The translations under genes and the position numbers were made by a program. DNA of 64,000 nucleotides from Berghia stephanieae. Taxonomy: Eukaryota; Mollusca; Gastropoda; Nudibranchia; Aeolidiidae. Location: assembly GCA_034508935.3 (NCBI GenBank), contig CM067445.1, forward strand, positions 94,181,872 through 94,245,871, written 5' to 3'. Below the pieces are notes generated by a model. The model had not been told where the DNA came from and did no database searches. It saw only the letters and a list, made by a program, of their open reading frames with translations. Positions 1-11,869 of this stretch are shown here, in pieces. Every line of letters starts with the position of its first letter. The stretch's first letter is position 1.

Positions 1-75
1 GGATGAAGGGAGATTATGTCAGGGAATGCTGATGAAACAAATGTATTTCTTACAACAAAAAATAGGATGTTTTAT

Positions 76-372
76 TTAATCTAGTGAGCCTCTCAAAAAA
101 TGAGATTTTAATTGCTTTTTAAAAGATGACTGGGAATCCACAACCGCTGTCCTAACACTGAATGGTAAAGAATTCCAGACAGCGCGAGCAGCATGAATAA
201 ATACACGATCAGCACAGGTCTTAGATCCTTTTTTAGGAACGCATAATCGTGATTGAGAATTGGGTCTTAAAGAGCGTGGGTGTAAACATTTATCAAATCA
301 GATTATATAGGCTGGAGAAGTTTCATTAAGATGATTATAGAACATTACGGCAATTTTATACGGAATCCTAAA
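76..372 (-). mobile_element. LINE 3' end, CR1/L2-like reverse transcriptase C-terminus
   Basis: Reading the minus strand gives the C-terminal tail typical of CR1/L2-like non-LTR reverse transcriptases: YKIAVMFYNHLNETSPAY, then an in-frame stop at 298-300, then FDKCLHPRSLRPNSQSRLC, a basic stretch, ARAVWNSLPFSVRTAV and a final KKQLKSHFLRGSLD before a TAA at 76-78. The WNSLP block and the preceding LRP/basic segment are family hallmarks. Only the extreme C-terminus is left: the catalytic domain and the LHWLPV box are missing, the remnant is 5'-truncated near 372, and the internal stop shows it is dead. The clade could be CR1, L2 or a close relative. Confidence 0.82.
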
Positions 373-974
373 TTAATCACATGATTTTTTGCTGTCCAAC
401 GATTGGATATTTGTTAACAAATGTAAACACACTGCTTTGTTTACAAATGTTATAAACATACACATGTGTCAAGCTGAACCAAACGACCAATCGTGATGTT
501 AGATATTTACAAGGTGTGAACACTTTTCACTAAGTGGGTCACTTTGAGCACATTTTGCAATGTGACCAATGACCTCGAGCACATGGAAAGTTAAGATAGA
601 TCATGCCCATTATAATATGGCGGTTGTGGAGGTAAAATGTGTTAAATTCAAAGAATGTTTTCAATAATATCTAAAATTAGATCTTATAGGTCCATACCTT
701 TCAAAATCACATCAGACACCAGGAACAGAGGAATCTCCACATGTAAATATTAGTCCAAGGAAATGAATATTGAATCAACTATATGACAATTCAATGTAAA
801 TACAGAGCGAGTAAATAGGCAGCCGCCGTCACCAACGCTACACATACATTAAACTAGTTAAAAGGATACACAGTGATATGACAATTATCGCTGTATAAAA
901 TACAATTGAGAAGATAGAGTAAATCCAACAGCACATTCGACACAACTGCCTGTTAGACGCGCTACATATACACA
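373..974. other. No gene recognised; short palindrome at 415-452
   Basis: AT-rich sequence with no open frame of note and no recognisable element. The only structure seen is a pair of 15-base arms (415-429 and 438-452) that are inverted copies of each other with two mismatches, separated by 8 bases. It may be a remnant of an inverted-repeat element. Confidence 0.5.
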
Positions 975-984
975 AATAATAATA

Positions 985-1037
<53 letters not shown>

Positions 1038-1060
1038 TAAAAATCATAATAATAAAAATC

Positions 1061-1134
<74 letters not shown>
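975..1134. repeat. (AAT)n microsatellite
   Basis: About 160 bp of AAT units with a few AAAT interruptions. The minus-strand frame through it is poly-isoleucine and is not a gene. Confidence 0.97.
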
Positions 1135-1135
<1 letters not shown>

Positions 1136-1439
1136 GTAAAAGTCGGGTTGTCACTTATTCGTCTGAACTGGGGCATGGTACCAATAATGACGACATAATA
1201 ATAATAATGGTGATGAAATGGAGAATGGTAATTTATTTACGAACACGCCATCGCGTTCCATTTCAATTGATCAACGGACACGATCCTCCTGTGGGAAATG
1301 CTGGCCCAAACTAGAAATAGAAATCTGACAGTCAGGAACAGACCCGTGTATAGTTGACAAATCTGTCTGATTTTTAGTTTTATGTTAAAATTGTATTACG
1401 CTTGTCAATGCACATCCTGTGACAATTTGATTCAATATT

Positions 1440-1730
1440 CTGATGTCACGTCGCCCAGCAATGGCGGCCATCGTGGTTCTAAATAAAGAAAAACGGTACT
1501 TTTTATTCTTCATGCTGGCTAGAATTTTCATATGTTATGTGATCAGAATGTATAAAAGTCAAAACATGATCATGTTTATAATGTTTTTCTCCTCTGGATA
1601 CACTTTTATGCTCGTCGGAGAATTATTTCATAAGGGCGTCCGCCATTGTTTGGTAGTTTAGAGCCAGTTACTAAGTTACCATGCGTCATTACGAGGGAAG
1701 TGACGTCATGACAGTTGAAGCGTATTGATG
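1440..1730 (+). mobile_element. Dispersed repeat R1, copy 1
   Basis: This segment recurs, inverted and clearly diverged, at 39,086-39,380. Shared landmarks include ATGGCGGCCAT-like sequence near the left end, TTTTTATTCTTCATGCTGGC, TCAAAACATGATCA, and AGTTACCATGCGTCATTA near the right end. The ends read TGATGTCAC and GTGACGTCA, which form a 9-bp inverted repeat with one mismatch, so a small DNA transposon is possible. A 72-codon open frame inside is not preserved well enough between the copies to suggest coding. The family is not one I can name. Confidence 0.7.
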
Positions 1731-2540
1731 GTATAAGTTCAAATGAAATTCTCACCCTTTCTGCCCACCAGATCAGTCATGTCGTATCCATAAACGCTGA
1801 TAGTCTGATTGATAATCTTTTTCGGGTTAGGGCAGCCAGGGACAACACGTTTATGATTTATGCTGCTCAACAGAAAAAACGCCAGGATAAACTACAACTG
1901 TGCACAAAACATGAAACAGATAATTACCAATCACAACAGACAAATCAAATCCGAACCCAAGAAGAACAATAACAAAAACAAAGACAACTGCAATTGCAGA
2001 AAGAACGACTAACTGTCCTCTACAAGGAAACGACCAAAAAAGCGGCAGAAAGAACGACTAACTGTCCTCTACAAGGAAACGACCAACAAAGCGCCATAGT
2101 CTACAAAGCCACCATAGCCACTGACAACACTGCAGCACAATATTATATCTGCAGCACAGAACCCCCATTCAAAACAATATACGATGGTCACAAAGCCTCG
2201 ATAACACACGAAAAATAAAGACTTATTGAACTCTTAAATCTCCACAAATACAAATCAAGACAACAAGAAGTGTAGCTTTATTTTCATCTTTCATTAAATG
2301 TGTAGTTTCGTCGTATTGACATTGTACAGAAGAATTCTGCCTCAGGCACGGCAATTTTCCGGTTCAGGCGATTCCTAGCTACAATTCCATAGCCTTTTTG
2401 CTCTTGGTGACCTTTGACCCCGGTTCCAATCAGAAATAATGGCCATATGAAAAATTACATAGGTTTATTTCCCTTTTACAACATGCATCGTCTCCTACAA
2501 TATTTCGCCAGTTAAAAGGATTGCCTTTTCACGATCGCGA
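1731..2540. other. No gene recognised; 49-bp tandem duplication
   Basis: A frame of about 85 codons at 1715-1972, rich in Gln, Thr and Asn, begins inside repeat R1 and looks like chance. At 1996-2087 a 49-bp unit starting GCAGAAAGAACGACTAACTG is present twice in tandem. Nothing else is recognised. Confidence 0.45.
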
Positions 2541-2620
2541 GATGGCTTGAGAGTTCAGTTGGTAGAACACGCGCCTCACAAGAACAGAGATTTGTATCGA
2601 TCCCGGGTGCTGTAGTGTTT
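2541..2620 (+). mobile_element. tRNA-derived SINE head (relic)
   Basis: GAGTTCAGTTGGTAGAAC resembles a tRNA D-arm/A box, and TATCGATCCCGGG about 40 bases downstream resembles a B box. The sequence does not fold as a complete tRNA, so a decayed SINE head is the better reading than a tRNA gene. Confidence 0.55.
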
Positions 2621-2773
2621 TTGTTTTTGGTGATTGGGTAGCTGAAATCGGGATGTTTGGACTCCTCGGTTGAATAGAATAAATGTTGGGTTTGGTCTTA
2701 GTACAGTTAAATGACGTTGTGATATATTAGCCATCCTTCAAAGGATAATAGTTGGAGGGTTGTTCGAAATGAT

Positions 2774-3172
2774 TACACTTCGTTTACAGCGAAAAAAAAA
2801 CAAAAAAAAAAACAACACAAAAATAAAGAAAAAGAAAAAGAAAAATCAAACTTAACATAAAAACAAAAAATAACAAACAATCCCCCCCCCCCCCCCAAAA
2901 AAAAAAAATGAAAAAGACAATAAAAAAGATTACCCAAAACAAACAAGCAGAAAGACAAAGAAACAAAGACCACTCCCTTAAAAATAAACCAAAAGAAAAA
3001 CAAACAAAAACAACAAACAAATAAACAAAAACCAAAAAATAAAAAAAAAACAACCAAAAAAGTAACTAACACAAACAAACATACCAAAAAAGTGTAAACA
3101 AACACAGAGCTGTTTCTAGCTCTGTAATTAAAAAGAAATAAATACTTTTGGGATTTTTTTTTTTTTTTCTTA
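2774..3172. repeat. A-rich low-complexity tract with a C-run
   Basis: Long A-runs broken by single C or G bases, a run of about 15 C at 2881-2896, and a T-run near 3157. The minus-strand frames are Phe/Leu/Val-rich translations of this tract and are not genes. Confidence 0.9.
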
Positions 3173-3365
3173 CTGTTAAATGTCACATTGATGTCATATA
3201 ATCAGCACTTGAACATTGTGAGAAGCACCGTTTGTCCTGTAAAAAGTGAGTTATGTGAGTGATTTACAAACCCAATCACAATAATAAAGGTCCACTGCAT
3301 GCTACACACCATTTTAGACACTCTGCCATTTTTGTGTTCGTTTCTTGAACTAAAAAAATAACTAA

Positions 3366-3673
3366 GCGCGGCTATGTGGTCTAGTGGTATGACAATCGCT
3401 TTCGGATTGGAAGGTCCAGGTTCGAGCCTCGCGCTCGGCGCTTAGTTGAGTCCTAGGAAAAGGCCCTTTACTCACATTCTCTCACCGTACTCAGGTGCAA
3501 AATGAGTACCTGGCCGTTAACAGCTTTGTCTTTGTTCGAAAAATTGTAATATCGCCTAACAGGCAACATGTTCCGTCCTACATGTAAAATGTTGCTGTTG
3601 ACCAGGGACCCCTTGTCAAGCCCTTTTAGCACATTTAGTGGATATTGCGCTATATAAAGCTCAATTTTTTAAT
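3366..3673 (+). mobile_element. SINE family S1, nearly full-length copy
   Basis: The head is tRNA-like: GTGGTCTAGTGGTA matches an A box, as in tRNA-Glu or tRNA-Gly, and CAGGTTCGAGCC matches a B box. A body follows with CTCACCGTACTCAGGTGCA and GAGTACCTGGCCGTTAACA, then ATATCGCCTAACAGGCAACA. The 3' tail reads AGCACATTTAGTGGATATTG followed by CGCTATATAAAGC, the kind of end SINEs borrow from L2-like LINEs. At least eight other copies or fragments lie in this window, on both strands. The internal Pol III promoter boxes are intact to the eye; whether they are used is unknown. Confidence 0.85.
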
Positions 3674-3719
3674 ATAAATATTTTTTTAATATTATAAAAG
3701 AGCAAAGAACTTGTAATCA

Positions 3720-4499
3720 AGCAACAGCAACAACAAAGACAACAACAACAACATGAACAAACTCCGTTCTCCTGGATGTCCACGTCACCATAATATACCC
3801 AGCAACAGCAACAACAAAGACAACAACAACAACATGAACAAACTCCGTTCTCCTGGATGTCCACGTCACCATAATATACCCAGCAACAGCAACAACAAAG
3901 ACAACAACAACATGAACAAACTCCGTTCTCCTGGATGTCCACGTCACCATAATATACCCAGCAACAGCAACAACAAAGACAACAACAACAACATGAACAA
4001 ACTCCGTTCTCCTGGATGTCCACGTCACCATAATATACCCAACAACAGCAACAACAAAGACAACAACAACAACATGAACAAACTCCGTTCTCCTGGATGT
4101 CCACGTCACCATAATATACCCAGCAACAGCAACAACAAAGACAACAACAAAAACATGAACAAACTCCGTTCTCCTGGATGTCCACGTCACCATAATATAC
4201 CCAGCAACAGCAACAACAAAGACAACAACAACAACATGAACAAACTCCGTTCTCCTGGATGTCCACGTCACCATAATATACCCAGCAACAGCAACAACAA
4301 AGACAACAACAACAACATGAACAAACTCCGTTCTCCTGGATGTCCACGTCACCATAATATACCCAGCAACAGCAACAACAAAGACAACAACAACAACATG
4401 AACAAACTCCGTACTCCTGGATGTCCACGTCACCATAATATACCCAGCAACAGCAACAACAAAGACAACAACAACATGAACAAACTCCGTTCTCCTGGG
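3720..4499. repeat. Minisatellite, 81-bp unit, about 10 copies
   Basis: Each unit has a (CAA/CAG)-rich part followed by AACTCCGTTCTCCTGGATGT and CCACGTCACCATAATATACC. Units are 81 bp, or 78 bp where one CAA is missing, so the reading frame is kept in every unit. Copies differ by only one or a few bases. This explains long frames on both strands: a 27-residue repeat containing NKLRSPGCPRHHNIP on the plus strand, and Cys-rich or Val-rich repeats on the minus strand. I see no start context, splice site or flanking coding sequence that makes any of them a gene. Confidence 0.93.
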
Positions 4500-4516
4500 T
4501 GCCCAAAGATAGAATT

Positions 4517-4875
4517 GTGGGGGGGGGGGGGGGGTGGAAGGGAGGGGTTTGACCAATTCAAAGAAGGGAAAGGGAGAAAGGGGGGTGGGGGGGGGATGGT
4601 GCCATTTTCTAATTTGGACAATTCGAGATGTAGTGTATAAATTGGATTTCTTTCAATCCTGCTAAGTAGCCCTTCCATGTAAAAGTTATTTTTTCTCTGT
4701 TTTTTTTCTTCTTGTCTCTGTTCTGTTTTGCCCTTTGGTGAAGTTTTACCGGTGCATTTCGTGAGATTAAATTTAATGAAAGGGGTGGGGTGGGGGCGGG
4801 AATAAGCCTCAGGGAGGAGGAGGGGCGGGGTGCTGCGCGAAATTTCTGAATTAAAAATAGGGGGGGGGGGGGGGT
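4517..4875. repeat. G-rich runs flanking AT-rich sequence
   Basis: G-runs of 10 to 17 bases occur at about 4518-4534, 4579-4595 and 4860-4873, with shorter GGGG and GGAGG tracts near 4780-4830. These could form G-quadruplexes. No gene is seen. Confidence 0.75.
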
Positions 4876-5077
4876 GCCTATTTGATAAAGTTGAGAAATG
4901 TTTGACTTTGCAAAGACGCCTTGTGCCCTGTTGGATTCGCAAGTTGTATACAAAAGATGTTTTCTGTCACACAGCAGATCTTTCGAAATCCTAATGAATC
5001 TAATCTAACGCGACATTTTCATGCCGTGCGTATAATTGCAAATAAATGTTGATCTATGTGATGGACCGACAGGTTGC

Positions 5078-5079
<2 letters not shown>

Positions 5080-5152
<73 letters not shown>

Positions 5153-5215
5153 CATTATCACTATTATCATTTATTATTATTATTATTATTCAATTATTAT
5201 TATTCTCACCACCAC

Positions 5216-5275
<60 letters not shown>

Positions 5276-5283
5276 CATCACCG
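5080..5283. repeat. (ATT)n then (ATC)n compound microsatellite
   Basis: About 120 bp of ATT units pass through a short mixed stretch into about 70 bp of ATC units. All three plus-strand frames are open and give homopolymers, not proteins. Confidence 0.97.
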
Positions 5284-6724
5284 CCACCGTCACCCCCACA
5301 CAGTCATATCAAATTGTCCATTGGGACCCGTCCACCATCAAACTAGATAATCTACCATAACAAACGCCAACTAGTGAGACCAGCTCACATTTCAACAACA
5401 AGTTACTTCACGCGACGCACGTGCGGCAAACCTACATTCGTCCACAAAAAAATACTACTCTACTACTCAACTAGCAGGGTTAGACGCGGGGATCAACACT
5501 CGCACACGCCACAAAATCTGATTGAACGCAACTGACACCAACAACAAAGGGGGGCCGGCGTGAGAGAAATGTTCTTGAGTGAAAAAGATGATAGGTACTC
5601 ACGAAGAGTTGGAAAGAGAGAGAGAGTAAGAGAGTGAGAGAATCGACAGGGAAATGAGTAAAAACAGTTGGCGGGTATTTTGTGTTGTAAAAATTCAATC
5701 GACATGGCTAGTGTGTTTGAAAAACTCCGTTGTACAAAGTCATAAGTGATTGTTTTTGTGCTTAGCTTAGTCTCCATGTTTTGGGATTTGTTGTGTTCTT
5801 GGATTACACAAGACCAGGATCATACGTGTTCATTGTTTGGATATAACCTGTCTTCACAATTTCTGGTAAGTTGAAGCTTTAACAAGTTAAATATTAAACT
5901 TATTGTGTGTGACCTAACGCCTGGAAACGGTATTATTTCGGGGTGACGTCGATTTGAAGGGGTTATTTCAATCCTGTGCCCAAGTCCAATTCCAGTTTGA
6001 CCTCAAATCCAGACCACATCAAGATGACGTGGATCTTTTGTGTTTTTCCTGTATCTAGCTCAGCATTTACAATTTCTGCGCATCTTTCACTGATCGAAGA
6101 AATGACAACTGATTGATCAGTTTATCTTTCTAGATCAATGGCAACATCTCTAATATCTGGAAACTGCCAAAACTTGACTTTGACACGGGATTAGATGAAT
6201 CCCTTCCATTTATTGTGTGTAAAATAAGTCACTTGGGTTATGTTTTATTGAGCATCACAGAAAAGTGTCTCTGTGACTAAATACAAAATCCCATATTTCT
6301 AGGCAATTCGGTTTTAAATTCACTTTTTGTCTTCTGCCTTACCCAACATATTACCAGTTTTAGGTGACGGGTTACATTTAGATGTAATCATTAATTGTAC
6401 AATTTGTAACTTACTCACAAGTCTGACAACCGGAATTGTCACGGTGTCTCGGAATTACTCCCAAACCAAGACGACCATTATAACAATATGTAATTCATTA
6501 AGCCTATTGCGTTTGGTTATTAATTAGACTTGCAATTATACGCACTATGGTTGGAATAAATCGAGATGAAAGTCGATGATAAAAGGTCGTTCATTCAATT
6601 GGCAGAGATATGTATCAGAAATCTGTGTGCTCGAGTCAATCCCATGTTGCAACGCGACATATAACACACATCACGAAAAGAACTCACAAATTATGCTTTG
6701 CTCCCTTTGATCCGTACGTGAGAT
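5284..6724. other. No gene recognised; one M4-like scrap
   Basis: AT-rich sequence with only short chance frames. At 5910-5950 the order GTGACC, CGCCT, AAACGGTATTA, TCGGG resembles the left end of inverted-repeat element M4 (best copy at 30,071-30,306), so a decayed copy may lie here. I see nothing else. Confidence 0.4.
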
Positions 6725-6872
6725 CATTTGCCATCCGCGTTTATGAGTAATTCTCACTAAACTGTATTAAACAGACTATAAACGATCATGGTTACACACA
6801 GTTTTGTGTTTGGCCAGTTTTACTTACGGATGGCAATGTTGTGAACTTCTAAGCCAAGCGCATTCTATCTCT
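6725..6872 (+). mobile_element. MITE family M1, left-truncated copy
   Basis: Carries the M1 landmarks TTGCCATCCGCGTTTATGAG, ACTGTATTAAACAGACTATA, ACACACAGTTTTGTGT, CGGATGGCAATGTTGTGAAC and a terminal AAGCGCATTCTATCT. The left terminus with GATAGTATGC is missing or too decayed to see. Confidence 0.8.
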
Positions 6873-7272
6873 AAGCAACTTTTAACAACAGCATGAGGCC
6901 ACCGTGTTAAATTCTTTTAACAAAAAGAAGTTGTCGCTTTACTTTGTGAGATATGATGGAATGTATTGAGTTTACCAAAACGTAGCCGTTAAAGTGACTA
7001 AGACATTTTCTTTTCCTTTTGAAGATTATTATTATATAAATGTACAATTCCGTCTAGTTGACAAAACACTATCCAATCTGTCGTGTAATCAATTTAATGA
7101 GATGTTTTATATCTTTTAAACTCAATTCTCAACGATTAAGTAAGGGTTTATAATATATGTATTGTGACCACGTGATGCTACTAAAATAGCTTACCGATAA
7201 ACATGTTTTTATACTCGTATCATCATGTTTTCTTAAAGCATTGGCTTTCTAGTTAAAAAAAAAAAAGGAAGG

Positions 7273-7368
7273 AAATCCCCTTAAACCAAAGTTTCTAGGT
7301 ATGCTTTCCTCTTTATTGTAAAATCCCCTTAAACCAAAGTTTCCAGGAATGCTTTCCTCTTTATTGTA
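7273..7368. repeat. 48-bp tandem duplication
   Basis: Two adjacent copies beginning AAATCCCCTTAAACCAAAGT and ending CTTTCCTCTTTATTGTA differ at two or three positions. This is a simple local duplication with no coding content. Confidence 0.88.
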
Positions 7369-7576
7369 AACAAAGACATGTCATCTTCCGCACAAACTTC
7401 TCTCAGGCAACCGCATGTTGTTAATTTAAATATTTAATCTCTTTTAAATTCCTCAAATAGAAGCAGCAATTTTATGTATGTAATTTTGTCTTCTTACACA
7501 CATCGTTTTTTATCAAATGAAAATATTATAATTTTGACTTAACCCTGCTCAGTCTTTGATTTTTTTTAACTTATTA

Positions 7577-7722
7577 GGGAATGAGATTAGCGGAAGAGTA
7601 GCGTCCCTTGATTGGACGTCACCCATAGTCTGTGACGTCACCGGCGGAAAAGTATTAGAGAGAGAACGTCATGTTGGTTGTGCGCATGCGTCTCTCGTCC
7701 TCGCGATTCCGCACGTCAGATG
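7577..7722 (+). mobile_element. MITE family M2, one arm (truncated)
   Basis: Begins with the M2 terminus GGGAATGAGATTAGCGGAAG and continues through GAGTAGCGTCCCTTGATTGG, GACGTCACCGGCGGAA and GTTGGTTGTGCGCATGCG. It breaks off at TTCCGC, so the second inverted arm is absent. Complete copies are at 23,252-23,479 and 39,928-40,130. Confidence 0.88.
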
Positions 7723-7979
7723 GAAAACTGTTTGTTTCATTAGGTGGAACCAACAGCAACCCATATTTTCTTTCCCAGAGAATATATATATTCTATATTT
7801 CATTTTTGACATTGATACAAGACTTTCACAAAGGACATTTTAGATGTGAAATAAATTTACTAAATTTTATAATACCATAATTTAACCTCCGCGCATTTGT
7901 TTTGATGTATCAAGAATCCCATAATTGTTCGTGTTTTCATTTCATATTGATATAAAAACAACATTGACCTCTGTATTAA

Positions 7980-8132
7980 CCACTTAACTTCCGTACTGTG
8001 GAAAAGTCATCGAAGTCCCAGGTTTGAGAGTTTTTGCCAAGATGGTGGTCATTTAAATCGATCGACATTTGAAGGAAGACTTCTTTGGCCAAATATTTAA
8101 ATTCGAGTTTTTCACTGCGGCAGTTAAATGGT
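7980..8132. mobile_element. Palindromic element M5, copy with most of the left arm missing
   Basis: Flanked by TTAA at 7976-7979 and, one base displaced, at 8133-8136. Inside, the ends CCACTTAACTTCCG and CGGCAGTTAAATGG are imperfect inverted repeats. The right half carries the M5 arm: GAAGTCCCAGGTTTGAGAG, TTTTTGCCAAGAT, GGTCATTTAAATCGATCGAC, and a TTGGCCAAAT block. The matching left arm is largely lost. The TTAA flanks suggest a piggyBac-like or Kolobok-like target preference (inference). Confidence 0.7.
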
Positions 8133-8136
8133 TTAA

Positions 8137-8593
8137 AGATGATTCTTTAAGGCACAGTCTTATTACCTGCAAAATCCACACTACAACCACAATTTTACTT
8201 GCTTATGGAACAGTTTTGGTATGGACTATTTTGTCATATATATAAAGGCAGCAAACGATTGTTATCAACCGTTTATGCGACAGCAATAACTGTGATAAAC
8301 TCTGGCCTTATTGTTGTTAAAGGACTACATAAAATCAGCCAAATATCGTTATTGAAATACTCATTTTAAGAATTCTCCAAATGCGCCTTACAAAAGCCTT
8401 TAAGCCTTAAGGTATGTTCACATTTGATTTGGTTTTCAAAACGTTTTTTTCTGCATGAGTTTGTTCTCTTTCAACTGTCGCAAAAAATTAAGTAAGCAAT
8501 TGTTCGCTATCCTTTTGATTGGACGCTGACAATTAATTCACAACGGATATATTAAAATTTACCTTTAGATCTATCTGTGTGGAATGACGAGGA
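8137..8593. other. No gene recognised
   Basis: AT-rich. A weak match near 8,497-8,530 to the body of SINE family S3 (compare 36,955-36,990) is the only hint of an element. Confidence 0.4.
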
Positions 8594-8690
8594 GACCCGA
8601 TGATTTAATTGGTAGAGCACTTACTCCTAGACACACAGCCAAAGTGACTCGGTTCGATCCTAGATTGACTCGAGATTGCCACTTGTCATA
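8594..8690 (+). mobile_element. tRNA-derived SINE head
   Basis: TGATTTAATTGGTAGAGCAC is an A-box-like D arm, and a perfect GGTTCGATCC B box lies at 8651-8660, the right distance downstream. The rest does not fold into a normal tRNA, and the sequence runs directly into a purine microsatellite, so this is a SINE head rather than a tRNA gene. Confidence 0.65.
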
Positions 8691-8691
8691 T

Positions 8692-8693
<2 letters not shown>

Positions 8694-8722
<29 letters not shown>

Positions 8723-8734
8723 AGAAGAAGAGAG

Positions 8735-8783
<49 letters not shown>
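8694..8783. repeat. (GAA)n then (GA)n purine microsatellite
   Basis: About 30 bp of GAA units followed by about 50 bp of GA units, a continuous purine strand directly after a SINE head. Confidence 0.95.
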
Positions 8784-8786
<3 letters not shown>

Positions 8787-8837
8787 AGTAGGAGTGAAAT
8801 ATATGTTCAATGTTATAGTAATTATATAACGTTATAA

Positions 8838-8888
8838 CAAGTGTAACTAAATGACAATTGCCATATTTATGGACAATAAAGATCTATT

Positions 8889-8889
<1 letters not shown>
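8838..8889 (+). mobile_element. LINE 3' tail ending in AATAAAG
   Basis: GTGTAACTAAATGACAATTG, then GGACAATAAAG, matches the tails (in reverse) at 38,441-38,500 and 18,598-18,650. The shared pattern is GACAAATTGCC, a few T, GGACAATAAAG, then ATT units. This is a LINE 3' end whose short ATT tail has expanded into the microsatellite that follows. No coding part is left here. Confidence 0.6.
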
Positions 8890-10111
<1,222 letters not shown>

Positions 10112-10611
10112 ATCTCGACCCAGCTGGCTCTCGTAGATCTGGGTTTAAAGGACTTTGTGATGGACGGGCGGAAAATCATAAAATGCATACCTATAGCCTA
10201 TAGCATCTACAGAAAATTGTATAATCTTTATAATATACTATATGGGTGGTGGCAAGCTCTTACTATCATCTTATTAGAAATCGGGGGGGAATTTCCTTGG
10301 TTCACATTATGGCTCTGGATGTTTATTTATTTCTGGCTTGGGGACAGATCAAATGACAGAAGAGTGCAGCAGACGCGCAGTGAATTTTGAATTTTGAAAG
10401 ACTTTTGAATGTATTTTGAGTTAATTTTAAAATCCTCAAAAAGAAAAAAAATCGTTTCTAAAGAGTAATTTCGCGCTCAAAACTTCCTCTAACATTAAGA
10501 AGAATTGAACTTAATTATTTTTATTTATGCACGTTAAAGAAATGTTTTGATCCCGAAACCTACCGTGCTAAGTGTTTCGTTGTTGTTTTTGATTTTATGA
10601 AGATGTTATAT
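10112..10611. other. No gene recognised
   Basis: Mixed-composition sequence without a convincing frame or element. Confidence 0.5.
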
Positions 10612-10690
10612 AATAATAAATGGCATTTATATAGCTCTTTACCCCGTTGTCACAGGCTCTAAGCGCTTTACAGTGATTTAAATCAAAACA
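10612..10690 (-). mobile_element. L2-like LINE or SINE 3' tail
   Basis: On the minus strand: CACTGTAAAGCGCTTAGAGC, then GTAAAGAGCTATATAAATGC, ending in TTATTATTAT. This is the usual L2-type 3' end (a 'TGTAAAGCGCTTTGAG' block followed by 'GCGCTATATAAATG'). Confidence 0.6.
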
Positions 10691-11477
10691 TATTACAGTA
10701 AGTTAAGTCTTACTTATCCATTTTTGTTCAATACTTTTTACAGTCTAAATCTTTGAGCAGTTAACTATTATGCATTTTGACTCACAAACGTAAAAATAAT
10801 GACAAAAGCCGTATTTTATCACACAGGTTGCATGCCAAATATAACCCGTAGTATCTTGTATTTATCGCACCAATGCCTCGGATCACGTAACAACACACAT
10901 CGAGTGTATTCACTGTGTACAAATAACGGTTAGTGGGTGTTTCATTATGGCTTTGATGTTCCACTCTGATCTTCTGTACTCTGACAAAACGGTTTTATTC
11001 ATTTTGGCATGAAAAGTTGTTACTTTAAACATCAATCCACTTATAACATGACATCCAACTTGTTAAGTCTTCTTAACTCCACAACGCTTTTGAGAAGTCT
11101 CAGGTTTTAAGACTTCTGACATATTGAGGCCGTCTTAATAGACCAATTCTTGTATTGAAAAAAAATGTTTAAAATAAATTAAAATCTCCGATTACTATTA
11201 TACTCGTAATCGCGTCTATCAAGATTTACACGATTCTGATCTGTGACATTTGATTGGATGTTGGTTTATATCGCCTATTCAACTCTTGTTAATGTCCGGC
11301 TCATGGCAAATATCGCTTATTTGCAACTCTCCTATGGAGTTCAATTAGTCATGTTGTTATTTTTTTTTAAACTGGCTTCGGATAATCGCAACCGCAAGTT
11401 GATTTCCTCGTTCATTTCTGCTGATAAAAAACAGATGTCGCTTAATAATTGCTTAATAATAATCATAAGTCAAACGA

Positions 11478-11478
<1 letters not shown>
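10691..11478. other. No gene recognised; possible M5 scrap
   Basis: Around 11,090-11,180 the blocks GAAGTCTCAGGTTTTAAGAC and GTCTTAATAGACC faintly recall the right half of M5. The rest shows nothing. Confidence 0.35.
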
Positions 11479-11558
<80 letters not shown>

Positions 11559-11611
11559 CATTATTATCATTATTATTATTATTATTATTATGATTATTAT
11601 TATTATTATTA

Positions 11612-11670
<59 letters not shown>

Positions 11671-11687
11671 ATTATTATTATTATTAA

Positions 11688-11750
<63 letters not shown>
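11479..11750. repeat. (ATT)n microsatellite
   Basis: About 270 bp of ATT units with a few ATC and AAT interruptions. Frames on both strands are homopolymers. Confidence 0.98.
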
Positions 11751-11869
11751 TTAAAAGAGCAATCACCTAAAGATTTTAACGTTCTATAGGTACAGATGAT
11801 AGAGTCGTATCGTGTGATGACCGAAAGTTTCTGGTTCGAAGCTTACGATTTGTTAGTTCAGAAAGATAA

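Noticed and set aside
1443-1661. A 72-codon gene with a hydrophobic middle
   Set aside because: It lies wholly within dispersed repeat R1, and the copy at 39,086-39,380 has indels that do not preserve the frame.
3720-4499. CRISPR array (regular repeats and spacers)
   Set aside because: The units are contiguous and near-identical over their whole length, with no unique spacers, and the context is eukaryotic.
3753-4640. A 295-residue Asn-rich repeat protein, and overlapping Cys- or Val-rich proteins on the other strand
   Set aside because: All are readings of one 81-bp minisatellite. Triplet slippage keeps frame on both strands, which is not evidence of coding.
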